Of a stretch of DNA of 64,000 bases, positions 25,171 to 33,922 are shown in pieces. This DNA is from a virus. The stretch spans positions 35,913-99,912 of IMG/VR virus record IMGVR_UViG_3300032240_002557, one strand, 5' to 3'. Made by a program: the position numbers and the translations under genes. The notes below the pieces were generated by a model. The model saw only the letters and a list, made by a program, of their open reading frames with translations, ran no database searches and had not been told where the DNA came from. The first letter of the stretch is position 1. Each line of letters begins with the position of its first letter.

Positions 25171-26489
25171 TTCTTTTTGTTAAATCTAATTACTAAATCT
25201 TCTGGTTCTGTTTTATCACTTCTTACTTCAATAAATCTAGGAAGGAATAAAGATTTATTCCCGTGCTTATCTTCTATAGGAACATTGTATTGGATTGTTA
25301 CAATTTTTCCAATATAAGAATCTGGGTCTTTAGAAAGCATTTTTAAATCTGATTCTGTGAATCCTGAACCTACCTTTACTTGGTATTGCCCGGAAAGATC
25401 TTTACAATCAAATCCGCCTATAAATCCTTCCCTCTTGCCCTCTCCTGGGTACCATCCAGTAACTACTAAATCGCAATCTTCTACCTCCTTGAATTTAATC
25501 CAAGACTTAGATCTTTTGCATTCATAAACGTGTGAAGGATCTTTCATAATAACTCCCTCACCTCCGTTAGCTACTATTTGTTCGTAAATAGGCATTAATT
25601 CTTCCTTAGTCTTAGCTTCCCATTTTCTTGCCAAAACCACGTTAGGAGTTTCACCGCTTGTTTCAAAAACTCTTTCAAGTGTTTGTCTTCTTATTGTATA
25701 GGGTGCGGTTCCTTTTCCTTCTCTGATAGATGACATACCATCAATATCAAAAACATTAAAAAGTAGATCATCACCGATTAATTCCTTAGGAGATCCTTTT
25801 AGAATCTGATTAACTTTACCACTTACGCTTTTTCTGTCTTTATCTGTTAGCTCGCCATCAAAGAATATGTTACCAAGATCTCTACTTAAATGCTTAAGCT
25901 GGTCTGCTATTTTAGTTAGATACTTGACATCTAGTTCATTAAATGCTCTGGTGTAAAATTTGGCCTTTCCCCCTTCGATTGAGCAAATAACCCTAACACC
26001 GTCATATTTCTCCTCGCATACAATAGAATCCCATTTATCAATAGCTTTGTGGTCATCCTCAGCGAGCATTAAGCTAGGATCAGGGATTAGCTCCTTTCCT
26101 ACTGCTTTATTAATAAGCTTAGCACCTACCCCTATGTTCATTCGCTTTGTAAGCACTTTAGCAAGCACTTTATTTAATTCTGTATGATAACCAGTGGATT
26201 CAACCAATCGTTCAGCTTTGGACCTTAAATTGTCGTTTATAGCTGGTGCTTTTTTAAGCTCCTCACATAGATTTACAAATTCCTTGAATAATTCGGGATT
26301 TTCATTGCTGGCTGCATCGCCATATTCTAATTTATGAAGTTTTGTTGTGACGAAGGGGTCAAAACAGATAGAGAGAATATATTCCAGTTCTGGGGATAAA
26401 TTGTCAGCAATTAATTGCTGTTTTTTCTTTTGTGATCCGTCCCCAGTGGAGCTTTCAATTTCTAAGAGTAACTCAAGTTCTTTCCTCAT
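25167..26489 (-). CDS. gp30: ATP-dependent DNA ligase, gp30-like
   Basis: 440 aa. Motif I EEKYDGVR with the nucleotidyl-accepting Lys161, motif III around NIFFDGELTD, motif IV GGEGVIMKDP, motif V SKSWIKFKE, and the OB-fold tail. The N-terminal helical region (1-140) matches T4 ligase. Seals nicks in replication and repair. First gene of the replication operon, with the host-like TATATTTG element 18 bases upstream, so probably expressed early. Confidence 0.93.
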   Translation of the reverse strand: MRKELELLLEIESSTGDGSQKKKQQLIADNLSPELEYILSICFDPFVTTKLHKLEYGDAASNENPELFKEFVNLCEELKKAPAINDNLRSKAERLVESTGYHTELNKVLAKVLTKRMNIGVGAKLINKAVGKELIPDPSLMLAEDDHKAIDKWDSIVCEEKYDGVRVICSIEGGKAKFYTRAFNELDVKYLTKIADQLKHLSRDLGNIFFDGELTDKDRKSVSGKVNQILKGSPKELIGDDLLFNVFDIDGMSSIREGKGTAPYTIRRQTLERVFETSGETPNVVLARKWEAKTKEELMPIYEQIVANGGEGVIMKDPSHVYECKRSKSWIKFKEVEDCDLVVTGWYPGEGKREGFIGGFDCKDLSGQYQVKVGSGFTESDLKMLSKDPDSYIGKIVTIQYNVPIEDKHGNKSLFLPRFIEVRSDKTEPEDLVIRFNKKK

Positions 26490-26507
26490 TTGATTTTATT
26501 TAGAGAT

Positions 26508-26515
26508 CAAATATA
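26508..26515 (-). promoter_or_regulatory. Host-type promoter -7 element TATATTTG
   Basis: Minus-strand TATATTTG 18 bases before the ligase ATG, in the 60-base gap after the portal gene. Second of four identical copies. Confidence 0.6.
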
Positions 26516-26549
26516 TGAAAACTTCTCGGGTTTAAAAAATGTTTCGGTC

Positions 26550-28232
26550 TTAAGCCTCCGGTGCTGGTGTTTCAGCAGCGGGCTCTGCAGCAGGCTCGGC
26601 AGCAGGTTCAGCAGCAGGTTCAGCAGCAGGCTCTGCAGCAGGTTCAGCTGCAGGGGTAGCCCCCCCTTCAGTAGCAGTAGTTGCTGATTCCTTACCTTCC
26701 TCCTCCTCTTTCTTCTTGTATATGTCATTAACCCTTCTGTCCTCATTGGTTAATCCTAAGAACTTATCTATAAGGAATCCCTGGTCAAAGAAAGGAAGTT
26801 CTTCCTCTCCAACTTTTTCTTTAATGTCAGAAAGTCCTGCTATAAAATCTATCTTTTTAATTAATTGCTCTATCTCTTTAGATTCCCCAAATTGATTATC
26901 GGAATTAAATTTAATTCCTAATTGGGATCTAAAGATTGGATCCTCACCTAATTCCGGATGATCTAATGTCATCTGAATCCACAAAGGCTTAAGGAGAATT
27001 TCTTGATAGATCGATCTAATTCTATTAATGAATTTATTATATCTAATTTCGTCTCTTTCTGCGGATTCAGCACCAATCTTATAAGTACCAACTGTACCCC
27101 CGGATCTTGCAGCAAATCTGTTAAAAGGAATTTTAGAATCTGCTTTCAATTTATTGAAGAAATAAACTACAGCATCAATAACATTAAGATTTGGACCTGC
27201 GTTATTTATTGTTTCAACCTTAGGAGATTCCCCACCTTGCACAGGAAAAAGATAGTTTTTATAAAACTGAAGTTCTGGTCTACCATTAATACTTAATTGG
27301 CCGGAATCTGTGTTTAAATTGATGTCTTCTTTATACATGCTCATCAATTCGCCTAGGGTTTCTTTTGCTTTTTGCGGTGATCTAGATCCAACAGGAATTG
27401 TCATCTTAATTCTGAAAGAAGCATTCATTACGTTCCAGATAATTCTGGTATGCTCCATAATCTTTAGTAAGTTATGGGATCTAATTAATCTTTCAACATA
27501 ACTGGATCTGCTTGCACTATTTCCTTTAGTAAAAGAGATATAAATTACTTGTGCATCGTATAATCTTCTTTCTTTGGTTGAATCACCATAGTATTGATAC
27601 CAAACTTGTTCTGCCTGTCCTTTAGCGTTTCTTTCAATAGAAGGTGTTAATGAAATTGGATCTAATTCTTTAAATCCTACAATATCTTTTCCTGTATCTG
27701 AATAAACTATTTCAAATGCAAGAAATCCTTCAATCAAAAATTGTCTAAAATATTGCCACGCAGAAATTCCATTATTGAATCCATGAAGAATATACATTTT
27801 TCTAAAATTCTCCCTAAGTGAATCTGCAACTTCATCAGTTAAATCCATATTAACTAACGAAAGATTACAACAGAAATTTCTATCATCATAAACAATCGCT
27901 TCGTCTGCTAAGATATCTAGGATCCATTCTATTTCTGCATTCAAAGAAAAACTTCTTAAAAAATCTCTTTTGAAAGGATAATCCTTATCAAAATAAGCAA
28001 TGTATTTTCTGTTATATGTGTCTTGAGAAGCTAGGCTGAAAATAAAATCTTCATCAGAATCAGTAATAGCTAATTTCTGTCTTAGCATAGCTTCAGAAAC
28101 CCCAATAGCTTGTGAATTTTTGACAACAAGATCTTTGTACTCCATTCCGAAGCTACCAATTTTGCTAACCGCCTTAAGTATACGACCTAGGTTAGGGTTG
28201 CTTATCGAAAAATTGTCTATAAATCCTGCCAT
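26550..28232 (-). CDS. gp20: Portal protein paralogue 2, gp20-like
   Basis: 560 aa. Homologous along its length to the adjacent 531-aa portal (roughly half identical by eye in the first 330 residues: IGSFGMxYxDxVVKNSQAIG, YIAYFDxDY, IVYDDxNF, FKELDP, SYVERLIRS, IMEHTRxIWNVMN, SPQKAK). T4 has one portal gene. The C-terminus ends in about seven PAAE repeats not found in the other copy. Portal rings sit at the capsid vertex and pass DNA. Which copy builds the ring, or whether they mix, cannot be told from sequence. Confidence 0.88.
   Translation of the reverse strand: MAGFIDNFSISNPNLGRILKAVSKIGSFGMEYKDLVVKNSQAIGVSEAMLRQKLAITDSDEDFIFSLASQDTYNRKYIAYFDKDYPFKRDFLRSFSLNAEIEWILDILADEAIVYDDRNFCCNLSLVNMDLTDEVADSLRENFRKMYILHGFNNGISAWQYFRQFLIEGFLAFEIVYSDTGKDIVGFKELDPISLTPSIERNAKGQAEQVWYQYYGDSTKERRLYDAQVIYISFTKGNSASRSSYVERLIRSHNLLKIMEHTRIIWNVMNASFRIKMTIPVGSRSPQKAKETLGELMSMYKEDINLNTDSGQLSINGRPELQFYKNYLFPVQGGESPKVETINNAGPNLNVIDAVVYFFNKLKADSKIPFNRFAARSGGTVGTYKIGAESAERDEIRYNKFINRIRSIYQEILLKPLWIQMTLDHPELGEDPIFRSQLGIKFNSDNQFGESKEIEQLIKKIDFIAGLSDIKEKVGEEELPFFDQGFLIDKFLGLTNEDRRVNDIYKKKEEEEGKESATTATEGGATPAAEPAAEPAAEPAAEPAAEPAAEPAAETPAPEA
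26553..26640 (-). repeat. PAAE-coding 12-bp repeats at the portal C-terminus
   Basis: Seven or so in-frame copies of a 12-base unit encode Pro-Ala-Ala-Glu. Variable copy number between strains would be expected. Confidence 0.9.
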
Positions 28233-28234
28233 AC

Positions 28235-29830
28235 TTAAAGTTTGATTTCTCCTTCGGTTTCAGCTGCTGCTTCGCCACCGCCTGCAGCTGCTTCTTCCTC
28301 TTTCTTTTTCTTAGTTAATTCTTTTGCTTTTTCGTTTGCTATCTTGTCATCGTCAGTCATTCCTAAATATTTGTCTAAAACATATTTCAGTGAGAAATAA
28401 GGCTTTCCGTCTGCATCTAGTAGTCCTGCTATTTTAGATACTTGATCCTTCCTAGCATTCAGGATTTCCATGTATCTTGTTTCAGCAAAAGAGTTATCCT
28501 TAACATAATCTAAACCAAATTGACTCTTAATCATAAAATCCTTAGAATGCTCTGGAAAATCTAAACAGAACTGAATCCAAAGAGGTTTTAAAAGTATGTC
28601 TTGGAAAATTGATCTTAATCTAGTTATAAATTTAAAGAATCTTATTTCTTCCTGGTCTAGTCCTTCTGCGTTACCGCTAAAAGTTCCCATTGTTCCCCTA
28701 TCATCCCTATCGAATCTAGAATAAGGAATTTTAGAATCTAATTTCAATTTATCAGCAAAATATGCTAATGCTTTAAGGTCACTAAAAGGCGTAGCATCTC
28801 CGCTACCTGTTAGAGGTGTAATATCCGGCGTTCCGTTAGGTGTTGATGGCATTAAATAGTTCTTAAAGAACTGAATATTTGGTTTACCGTTTACAAATAA
28901 TTCTCCGCTATCCTGATCTAATCTAATATCTTCCTTATAGATGCTCATTAATTCAGCTAAGCTCTGTTTTGCCTTTTGCGGGGATTTAGTTCCTATTGGA
29001 ACTGTCATAGTCATACGGAAAGAAGAATTCATTACGTTCCAGATAACCCTAGTGTGCTCCATAATTCTAAGGAGATTAAAAGATCTAATTAATCTTTCAA
29101 CGTAGCTAACCCTAGAAATAGTATTTCCTTTAGCGTATGAAATATAAAGAATTTGAGAATCGTAAAGTTTTCTTGTTAAAGAAGGATTGTCAGGATATTG
29201 AATCCAGATCTCAACGAAATTACCGTCTATTTGTTTTTCAACGGAAGGGAGTAAAGACTGAGGATCTAATTCTTTAAATCCGATAATATTTTTACCTCTG
29301 CTATCAAAAACTATTTCAAAAGCAAGTATACCATCTATTAATAGACTTCTAAAGAAATGCCATCCTGAAATATCTTCATTGAATCCAAAAAGATTATAGA
29401 TCTGTTTATACCTCTCGTGGATTTTTGCTTCTTTTTCCTCGCCAAGGCCTTTAATATCAGTATTAGTGAAATATGAGAAAAAATTCTTATCGTCATAAAC
29501 AATTGCCTCGTCACAAACTGTATCTAGGATGAATTCAATCTCCGGATTAAGTGCAAAGTTTCTTAGGTAAGTTTTTTTGTTGGCATAATCCCTATCAAAG
29601 TATGCGATATACTGCTTAGCGGTTGTATCTGCTTTCTTTAATGCATAAAGTAGGCTTTCGTCAGTAATTCCCCCTGTTCTAATAACTGCGCTTTCTGAGG
29701 GCCCAATGGCTTGAGAGTTTTTAACTACCATGTCCCCGTAGCTCATCCCAAAGGATCCTATCCTCTTAAGGGAGTTCATCAAATTACTGAAAAACGGGTT
29801 GGTTCTATTATCTTCTAAAAATCCTGCCAT
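28235..29830 (-). CDS. gp20: Portal protein paralogue 1, gp20-like
   Basis: 531 aa. Same family blocks as the downstream copy, including AIVYDDKNF, GFKELDPQSLLPS, SYVERLIRSFNLLRIMEHTR and MSIYKEDI. The C-terminus is a short charged Ala/Glu/Lys tail. It lies 2 bases before paralogue 2 and is preceded by GATATATA 15 bases upstream, so this copy is likely the first translated. Given the closer fit to a plain T4-type portal end, it is the more probable standard portal. Confidence 0.9.
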   Translation of the reverse strand: MAGFLEDNRTNPFFSNLMNSLKRIGSFGMSYGDMVVKNSQAIGPSESAVIRTGGITDESLLYALKKADTTAKQYIAYFDRDYANKKTYLRNFALNPEIEFILDTVCDEAIVYDDKNFFSYFTNTDIKGLGEEKEAKIHERYKQIYNLFGFNEDISGWHFFRSLLIDGILAFEIVFDSRGKNIIGFKELDPQSLLPSVEKQIDGNFVEIWIQYPDNPSLTRKLYDSQILYISYAKGNTISRVSYVERLIRSFNLLRIMEHTRVIWNVMNSSFRMTMTVPIGTKSPQKAKQSLAELMSIYKEDIRLDQDSGELFVNGKPNIQFFKNYLMPSTPNGTPDITPLTGSGDATPFSDLKALAYFADKLKLDSKIPYSRFDRDDRGTMGTFSGNAEGLDQEEIRFFKFITRLRSIFQDILLKPLWIQFCLDFPEHSKDFMIKSQFGLDYVKDNSFAETRYMEILNARKDQVSKIAGLLDADGKPYFSLKYVLDKYLGMTDDDKIANEKAKELTKKKKEEEAAAGGGEAAAETEGEIKL

Positions 29831-30402
29831 TAACTATATTTGCTGTATATATCGTTTAGTGTAGCCCCCTCAATAGATTTAGTGTCTAGGTAAAATATGT
29901 ATTTCCATTCTTCCAACGGAATTTCCTTTAAACCCTTAATTTTTTCTATCTTGTAGCCACGATATGCATGATTATACTTGATACCAGACATAATAGTTTC
30001 TAAAAATGGGACATCAAATTTGAGTGGCATCCTTGCAGAAGCTTCTTTTGCCTCGTTTTGTTCCATTATTTTCCCATAAACCGCATTGATCTTAACTAAG
30101 AAATTAGTTCGGTTCCTTGGGGTCATTAGAATAAGATCTATTCCTTTTATAATGCTTCTTGTAGGTGTTATGTCTCTGGCTTCAAAGAAAATAACTGGTC
30201 TTCTGTTAACAAAGTCTTTTTCGCTCTTAGGCATAGAATCATAGAAAAAGGTGTAAATCTTCCCAGGTACTAAGCTTCTTAAAGAGTCTGAAGATTTTAG
30301 AACCGAATAATTTTCTCGATAATGCAAAAAGCTTTCCTCTGTCAATCTGGCAGGTGATCCCGATTTCTCTATTGCATCCCTGACCATTTTTCTAATATCC
30401 AT
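29830..30402 (-). CDS. Conserved-looking hypothetical protein of the head/neck operon
   Basis: 190 aa. The middle reads VPGKIYTFFYDSMPKSEKD followed by PVIFFEARDITPTRSIIKGIDLILM. This resembles a protein shared by T4-like phages with the pattern 'F-Y-D ... R-P-V/L ... G-I/L-N/D-L', but I cannot name it. Basic, mixed alpha/beta. Its start overlaps the stop of the gp4-like gene and its stop overlaps the portal start by 1 base each, suggesting coupled translation and a role in head assembly. Confidence 0.55.
   Translation of the reverse strand: MDIRKMVRDAIEKSGSPARLTEESFLHYRENYSVLKSSDSLRSLVPGKIYTFFYDSMPKSEKDFVNRRPVIFFEARDITPTRSIIKGIDLILMTPRNRTNFLVKINAVYGKIMEQNEAKEASARMPLKFDVPFLETIMSGIKYNHAYRGYKIEKIKGLKEIPLEEWKYIFYLDTKSIEGATLNDIYSKYS
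29846..29853 (-). promoter_or_regulatory. Late-type promoter motif GATATATA
   Basis: Minus-strand octamer 15 bases before the first portal ATG at 29830, embedded in the end of the upstream 190-aa gene. Confidence 0.6.
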
Positions 30403-30896
30403 TATCTAAAAATGAAATTTTCATCAATAGCACCAAATTTGTAGCCATTGTTCTTTGCAAATCCCATAGCAGCATCAAATTTAGCCCTATTTACTATCCA
30501 GACCTTCATTTGCTCGTTATGAGCTCTTATTCTCTTCTCTGTCAAATTGCCTTTTAGTTCTGGCTTTTTGTCCAGCTGATACTGTGCAGCTGGTTTAATC
30601 TCTATAATCCAATCCTCTATAGTTCCGTCCGTCTTTTGAACCTTTATGTAATAATCAGGATGATATATGTGAGTTTTTTTGTCTATCGGATTCCAATATT
30701 CAATCTGAACAGCTTCCGAAGCCCATTTTAAAATGTTTGGGTTTCTGTCACAGTACTGACAGAATCTTCCTTCCCAGGATGATCTGTAAATAATGTTGTG
30801 AATATCTCCAATGTATTTTTCAGGACTTTGAGGTACGAATTTTCCAGATTTGAACCTCCCGTTAGGTATAACATTTTTTATATTAACCTTAGACAT
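30402..30896 (-). CDS. gp4: Head completion nuclease, gp4-like (TnsA/PD-(D/E)XK fold)
   Basis: 164 aa. SPEKYIGDIHNIIYRSSWEGRFCQYCD matches the T4 gp4 (gp50) N-terminus. HPDYYIKVQK followed by DWIIEIKP supplies the PD-(D/E)XK catalytic Asp, Glu and Lys. The protein is needed in T4 for head completion and probably trims DNA ends. It overlaps the upstream sigma gene by 8 bases and abuts the 190-aa gene. Confidence 0.88.
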   Translation of the reverse strand: MSKVNIKNVIPNGRFKSGKFVPQSPEKYIGDIHNIIYRSSWEGRFCQYCDRNPNILKWASEAVQIEYWNPIDKKTHIYHPDYYIKVQKTDGTIEDWIIEIKPAAQYQLDKKPELKGNLTEKRIRAHNEQMKVWIVNRAKFDAAMGFAKNNGYKFGAIDENFIFR

Positions 30897-31245
30897 TGTA
30901 ATTTTGATTATCGTCTTTAGTTAATCGAGAAAATGGGATCGTTTTAATTGATCTGGTTGAATGTATCTTTTTCCATCCTTTTTGCATACCATTCTTTGCA
31001 ATTTGTGAAATAAAAGCAAATGGATTATCGGATTTAGCTGGGTCAAATCTGTCCCAATATTTAATTAAATCTTCTAGTCCGAATGCTATACAATCTTCTT
31101 TATCTTCGATGTCCCTATAAGATTTTGTCTTTGAAAGACCGTTTACGATTAGTGTAAACATTTTAACAGTCTCAGGAGTTAACCTTCCCTTCTCTTTAGA
31201 TTCTAGTAGCGCCCTCTTTAAATCTTTGTTTTTTACATACTCCAT
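30889..31245 (-). CDS. gp55: Late transcription sigma factor, gp55-like, short form
   Basis: 118 aa. YVKNKDLKRALLESKEKG, LIVNGLSKTKSY, EDKEDCIAFGLEDLIKYWDRFDPAKSDNPFAFISQIAKNGM matches the sigma region 2-like core of T4 gp55 (185 aa), which directs RNA polymerase to late promoters. It ends shortly after this core, so the C-terminal clamp-binding hydrophobic tail of T4 gp55 is absent or supplied elsewhere. The window's GATATATA motifs in front of structural genes are its plausible targets. Overlaps the 65-aa gene by 1 base. Confidence 0.8.
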   Translation of the reverse strand: MEYVKNKDLKRALLESKEKGRLTPETVKMFTLIVNGLSKTKSYRDIEDKEDCIAFGLEDLIKYWDRFDPAKSDNPFAFISQIAKNGMQKGWKKIHSTRSIKTIPFSRLTKDDNQNYNV

Positions 31246-31442
31246 TATGGTTGTTGGAAATTATTTTCTAGACTGCTGATTTGTCTTTCAACATCGTCTT
31301 CTAGGACAGCAAGATTTTTTAATGAATCTTCAATGGCCTTCAATCCTATTTTATGATTAAAATGGCTACTTGTTTCTAATTCTTTTAATTTACCTATGGT
31401 TTGTTTCAGTTCCTCCTGAAAATGAAAAAGTTCGTTACCCAT
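31245..31442 (-). CDS. Small coiled-coil hypothetical protein
   Basis: 65 aa, Leu/Glu/Lys-rich, almost entirely heptad-like (ELKQTIGKLKELE). Encoded directly upstream of the gp55-like sigma with a 1-base overlap (the ATG of one within the stop of the other), which argues that it is real and translated. No homologue recognised. A sigma partner (T4 uses gp33 as co-activator) is conceivable from position alone. Confidence 0.55.
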   Translation of the reverse strand: MGNELFHFQEELKQTIGKLKELETSSHFNHKIGLKAIEDSLKNLAVLEDDVERQISSLENNFQQP

Positions 31443-31483
31443 TTCTTCGGCAACGAACTCTTCACTATGTTCTAGAATTGTTT

Positions 31484-33805
31484 TTACTTTTTTTTTGCAG
31501 CTGGAGCTTTAGCTAAAGTTGCTCTGTTCAATGGCTCGTGATCTTTCTTACCATTTTTATTATGATTACCTGGTGCTTCAGCTAATTGTGCCTTCTTAGT
31601 TCCAGTTTTTTTAACCTTCAATTTTTTAGCTTTAGGAGCTGGTGCTTTCTCGTAATTAACATTATTTTGAGATTCTGCTAGATTATGATCATTTAAATCT
31701 TCAATAAACTTAGAAGCGTTTGGTGCAGTACCACCTGGTGCATCAGCTAAATTAAAATTTTTCTCATTTTGAATAAACTTCTTATCTTTTCCAGCTTTTG
31801 CGCTAGGTGCTTCTGATAACTCATGATTGCCACTTACTCCTTTAGGATCTTTTGATTTAGAAGAAGTTCTTGCTGGAGCTTCCGCTAATGAATGATCTTT
31901 AAGATTTTCTACGTCTGCTGCAGAACCTGAAGCTTTACCCCCTGGTGCTTTAGCTAAATTTGCATTCTTATTGTTTTCAACAAATTTCTTATCTTTTCCA
32001 GATTTTCCTAATGGTGCTTCTGCTAATTCCATATCAGCATCTAAACCTTCGTTAGTTTCATCATCTTCTGTTAAATCACCAGCTACTTCTAATTTAGCGT
32101 TGCTGATTTCATCAGATATATTGATAACATCGTTGTAGAAAAATTCGCCTGTTCTTCCGTTCTCAAACATTACTGTGTAAGTTTTAGAATTACCATTTAC
32201 ACCTACTACTGTTCCTTTTTCTCCATTTCTTTTAACTTTAACTTCTGTATTAATTTCGTATCCTTCGCTTTCGTTTACTTTACTAATTTTCTTTGCACCT
32301 TTTTCAAATCTTTCTATTTCAACATTGATTTGATTCCATTTTGCTTTTAATTCTGTTGATTCTTTAACCAACATATCTTTTGCTTCTTTAACTTCTTCAG
32401 AATCAGCTAAACGTGGATTAAGTTCGATTGCTTTATTAATCTTGTTCATTTCGTTTTCAACGATTGATAGATTAGCCTTAATCGCCTCTTTGTCATTCTT
32501 CATGATAGAAAGAACTTGAGCTTCTTTTTCTAAAACGTTAGTCATAGATTCAGAAATATCAAATCCTAAGAATTCTTTAACTAAATTAACTGCTTGGCTT
32601 CCGTTTCCTTCTAAAAGTTCATTCTTCTTCATAGCAGGATTTACTCTGTGAACATAAACTTTTTCACCAAATTTAAAGATGTTAGCTTCTACGCCTTCAT
32701 AAACTCTAGAAACGATTTTCTTACCAAAATCAACTTCAGAAAGATAATCAGCTGCAGCTACTACTTCAGTTGCTTGTTCTACAACAGCAGCAGAAGATTG
32801 AAACGAATTTCTCAATTCGAAAGAAAGAACAAATCCTAATTTTTCTTGAGGAATTCTTTTTTCGTTTAAGAATACTGCTTTAGTATCTGTTTCGCTTTCA
32901 AAAACAACAGATAATTTATTTTTACCAATATACATGTCTAATCCGCTTTCGTTAATTTTAACGTTAGGATTAGAAAGTGCTAAAACTGCTTTTAAGAATT
33001 TACCAGGTAATTTAGATGCGTCTGCTCTTTCTAAAACAGATACGCCATTCTCTGTTGCTCTAAAGAACCTATTAGAAGTAACAAAGATTGAAGAATTCTC
33101 AGCAACTAAGCTAGGAGCTATAATGCTCTTAACATCACAATTTTCAGATTTAACTTTGATGCTAAATTTGTTTTGGTTGTTGCTTTCTAAATAGTTAATT
33201 CTTTCAACTAAAGTTCTAACAGTAGGATTGAATCCCCATTTGTTAAGACCTTTTAAAAGCTTTTCAGAAACTTTATCATCTGATGTTAACCAGTTTCTCA
33301 TTGCTTCTGTGATAGTAGAGAAAAGATCTTTACCGCCTGATCTATTGATTTCCTCAATAGCTTTAGCTACTTCAATTTCTCTTCTATTGCTCTCGTATGT
33401 TTTCTTAAGATTATCTAATGCATGTTTAGCATTTTTTTCCCAAGCAAAGTTTTCCAATTCTTGAATCATCCCCTCAATTAAGAATGCCTCTGAAATTCCT
33501 TTAATAGCAACGTGGTTGATGTATTTTTCTGCAAGTACTTTAGCTTCTGCAAGTTCAACAAAACTAGTTTGTTTTAATGCCATTGCAGTTTCAAGCACTC
33601 CAACAGAGAATGATGGCTTAACCATCTTAATATCTTCTGATGAGATTTGTTCTATTTCTTTTTGTCTGCCATCTACATAAGATCCAGCAGCACCTGGATT
33701 AAATCCTTGGTTTCCTCCCCAGCTCTCGTTAAGAAACGCTGCAGCAGCCTTGGCCTTTTCCATTTTTATCTGTGACAGATTATCGTCAAAGTTCATTTTA
33801 TCCAT
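31484..33805 (-). CDS. Head-associated protein with LAEAP repeats and predicted processing site
   Basis: 773 aa. FLNES at residues 24-28 gives a predicted prohead-protease cut after Glu27. Residues about 30-520 are helical and unassigned. Residues about 535-580 (VKVKRNGEKGTVVGVNG...FENGRTGEFF) look like a small KOW/SH3-like barrel. The last 180 residues are a basic low-complexity tail with repeated LAEAP/LAKAPGG motifs and about two copies of a ~70-residue unit. A GATATATA motif lies 22 bases upstream. Inference: a packaged or capsid-lining protein, the basic tail perhaps touching DNA. Confidence 0.6.
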   Translation of the reverse strand: MDKMNFDDNLSQIKMEKAKAAAAFLNESWGGNQGFNPGAAGSYVDGRQKEIEQISSEDIKMVKPSFSVGVLETAMALKQTSFVELAEAKVLAEKYINHVAIKGISEAFLIEGMIQELENFAWEKNAKHALDNLKKTYESNRREIEVAKAIEEINRSGGKDLFSTITEAMRNWLTSDDKVSEKLLKGLNKWGFNPTVRTLVERINYLESNNQNKFSIKVKSENCDVKSIIAPSLVAENSSIFVTSNRFFRATENGVSVLERADASKLPGKFLKAVLALSNPNVKINESGLDMYIGKNKLSVVFESETDTKAVFLNEKRIPQEKLGFVLSFELRNSFQSSAAVVEQATEVVAAADYLSEVDFGKKIVSRVYEGVEANIFKFGEKVYVHRVNPAMKKNELLEGNGSQAVNLVKEFLGFDISESMTNVLEKEAQVLSIMKNDKEAIKANLSIVENEMNKINKAIELNPRLADSEEVKEAKDMLVKESTELKAKWNQINVEIERFEKGAKKISKVNESEGYEINTEVKVKRNGEKGTVVGVNGNSKTYTVMFENGRTGEFFYNDVINISDEISNAKLEVAGDLTEDDETNEGLDADMELAEAPLGKSGKDKKFVENNKNANLAKAPGGKASGSAADVENLKDHSLAEAPARTSSKSKDPKGVSGNHELSEAPSAKAGKDKKFIQNEKNFNLADAPGGTAPNASKFIEDLNDHNLAESQNNVNYEKAPAPKAKKLKVKKTGTKKAQLAEAPGNHNKNGKKDHEPLNRATLAKAPAAKKK
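31487..32026 (-). repeat. LAxAP repeat region in the 773-aa protein
   Basis: Encodes repeats of the form LAEAP...GKDKKF(V/I)xNxxN...LA(K/D)APGG...ENL-DH-LAE. Two long units of about 70 residues plus shorter partial copies. The repeated strings are clear in translation and partly at DNA level. Confidence 0.85.
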
Positions 33806-33827
33806 TTTGAGGGATTTTATTTGTATG

Positions 33828-33835
33828 TATATATC
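33828..33835 (-). promoter_or_regulatory. Late-type promoter motif GATATATA
   Basis: Minus-strand octamer 22 bases before the ATG at 33805. It lies in a 117-base AT-rich gap (33806-33922) that shows no ORF or hairpin otherwise. Confidence 0.65.
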
Positions 33836-33922
33836 TAAGTCGTAAAACCATTTTTTAATGTTTATCTATTTAAACCTATCATATCTATCTCATTGTGCTA
33901 TTTTCCAGCAAGCTGTAAAAAA

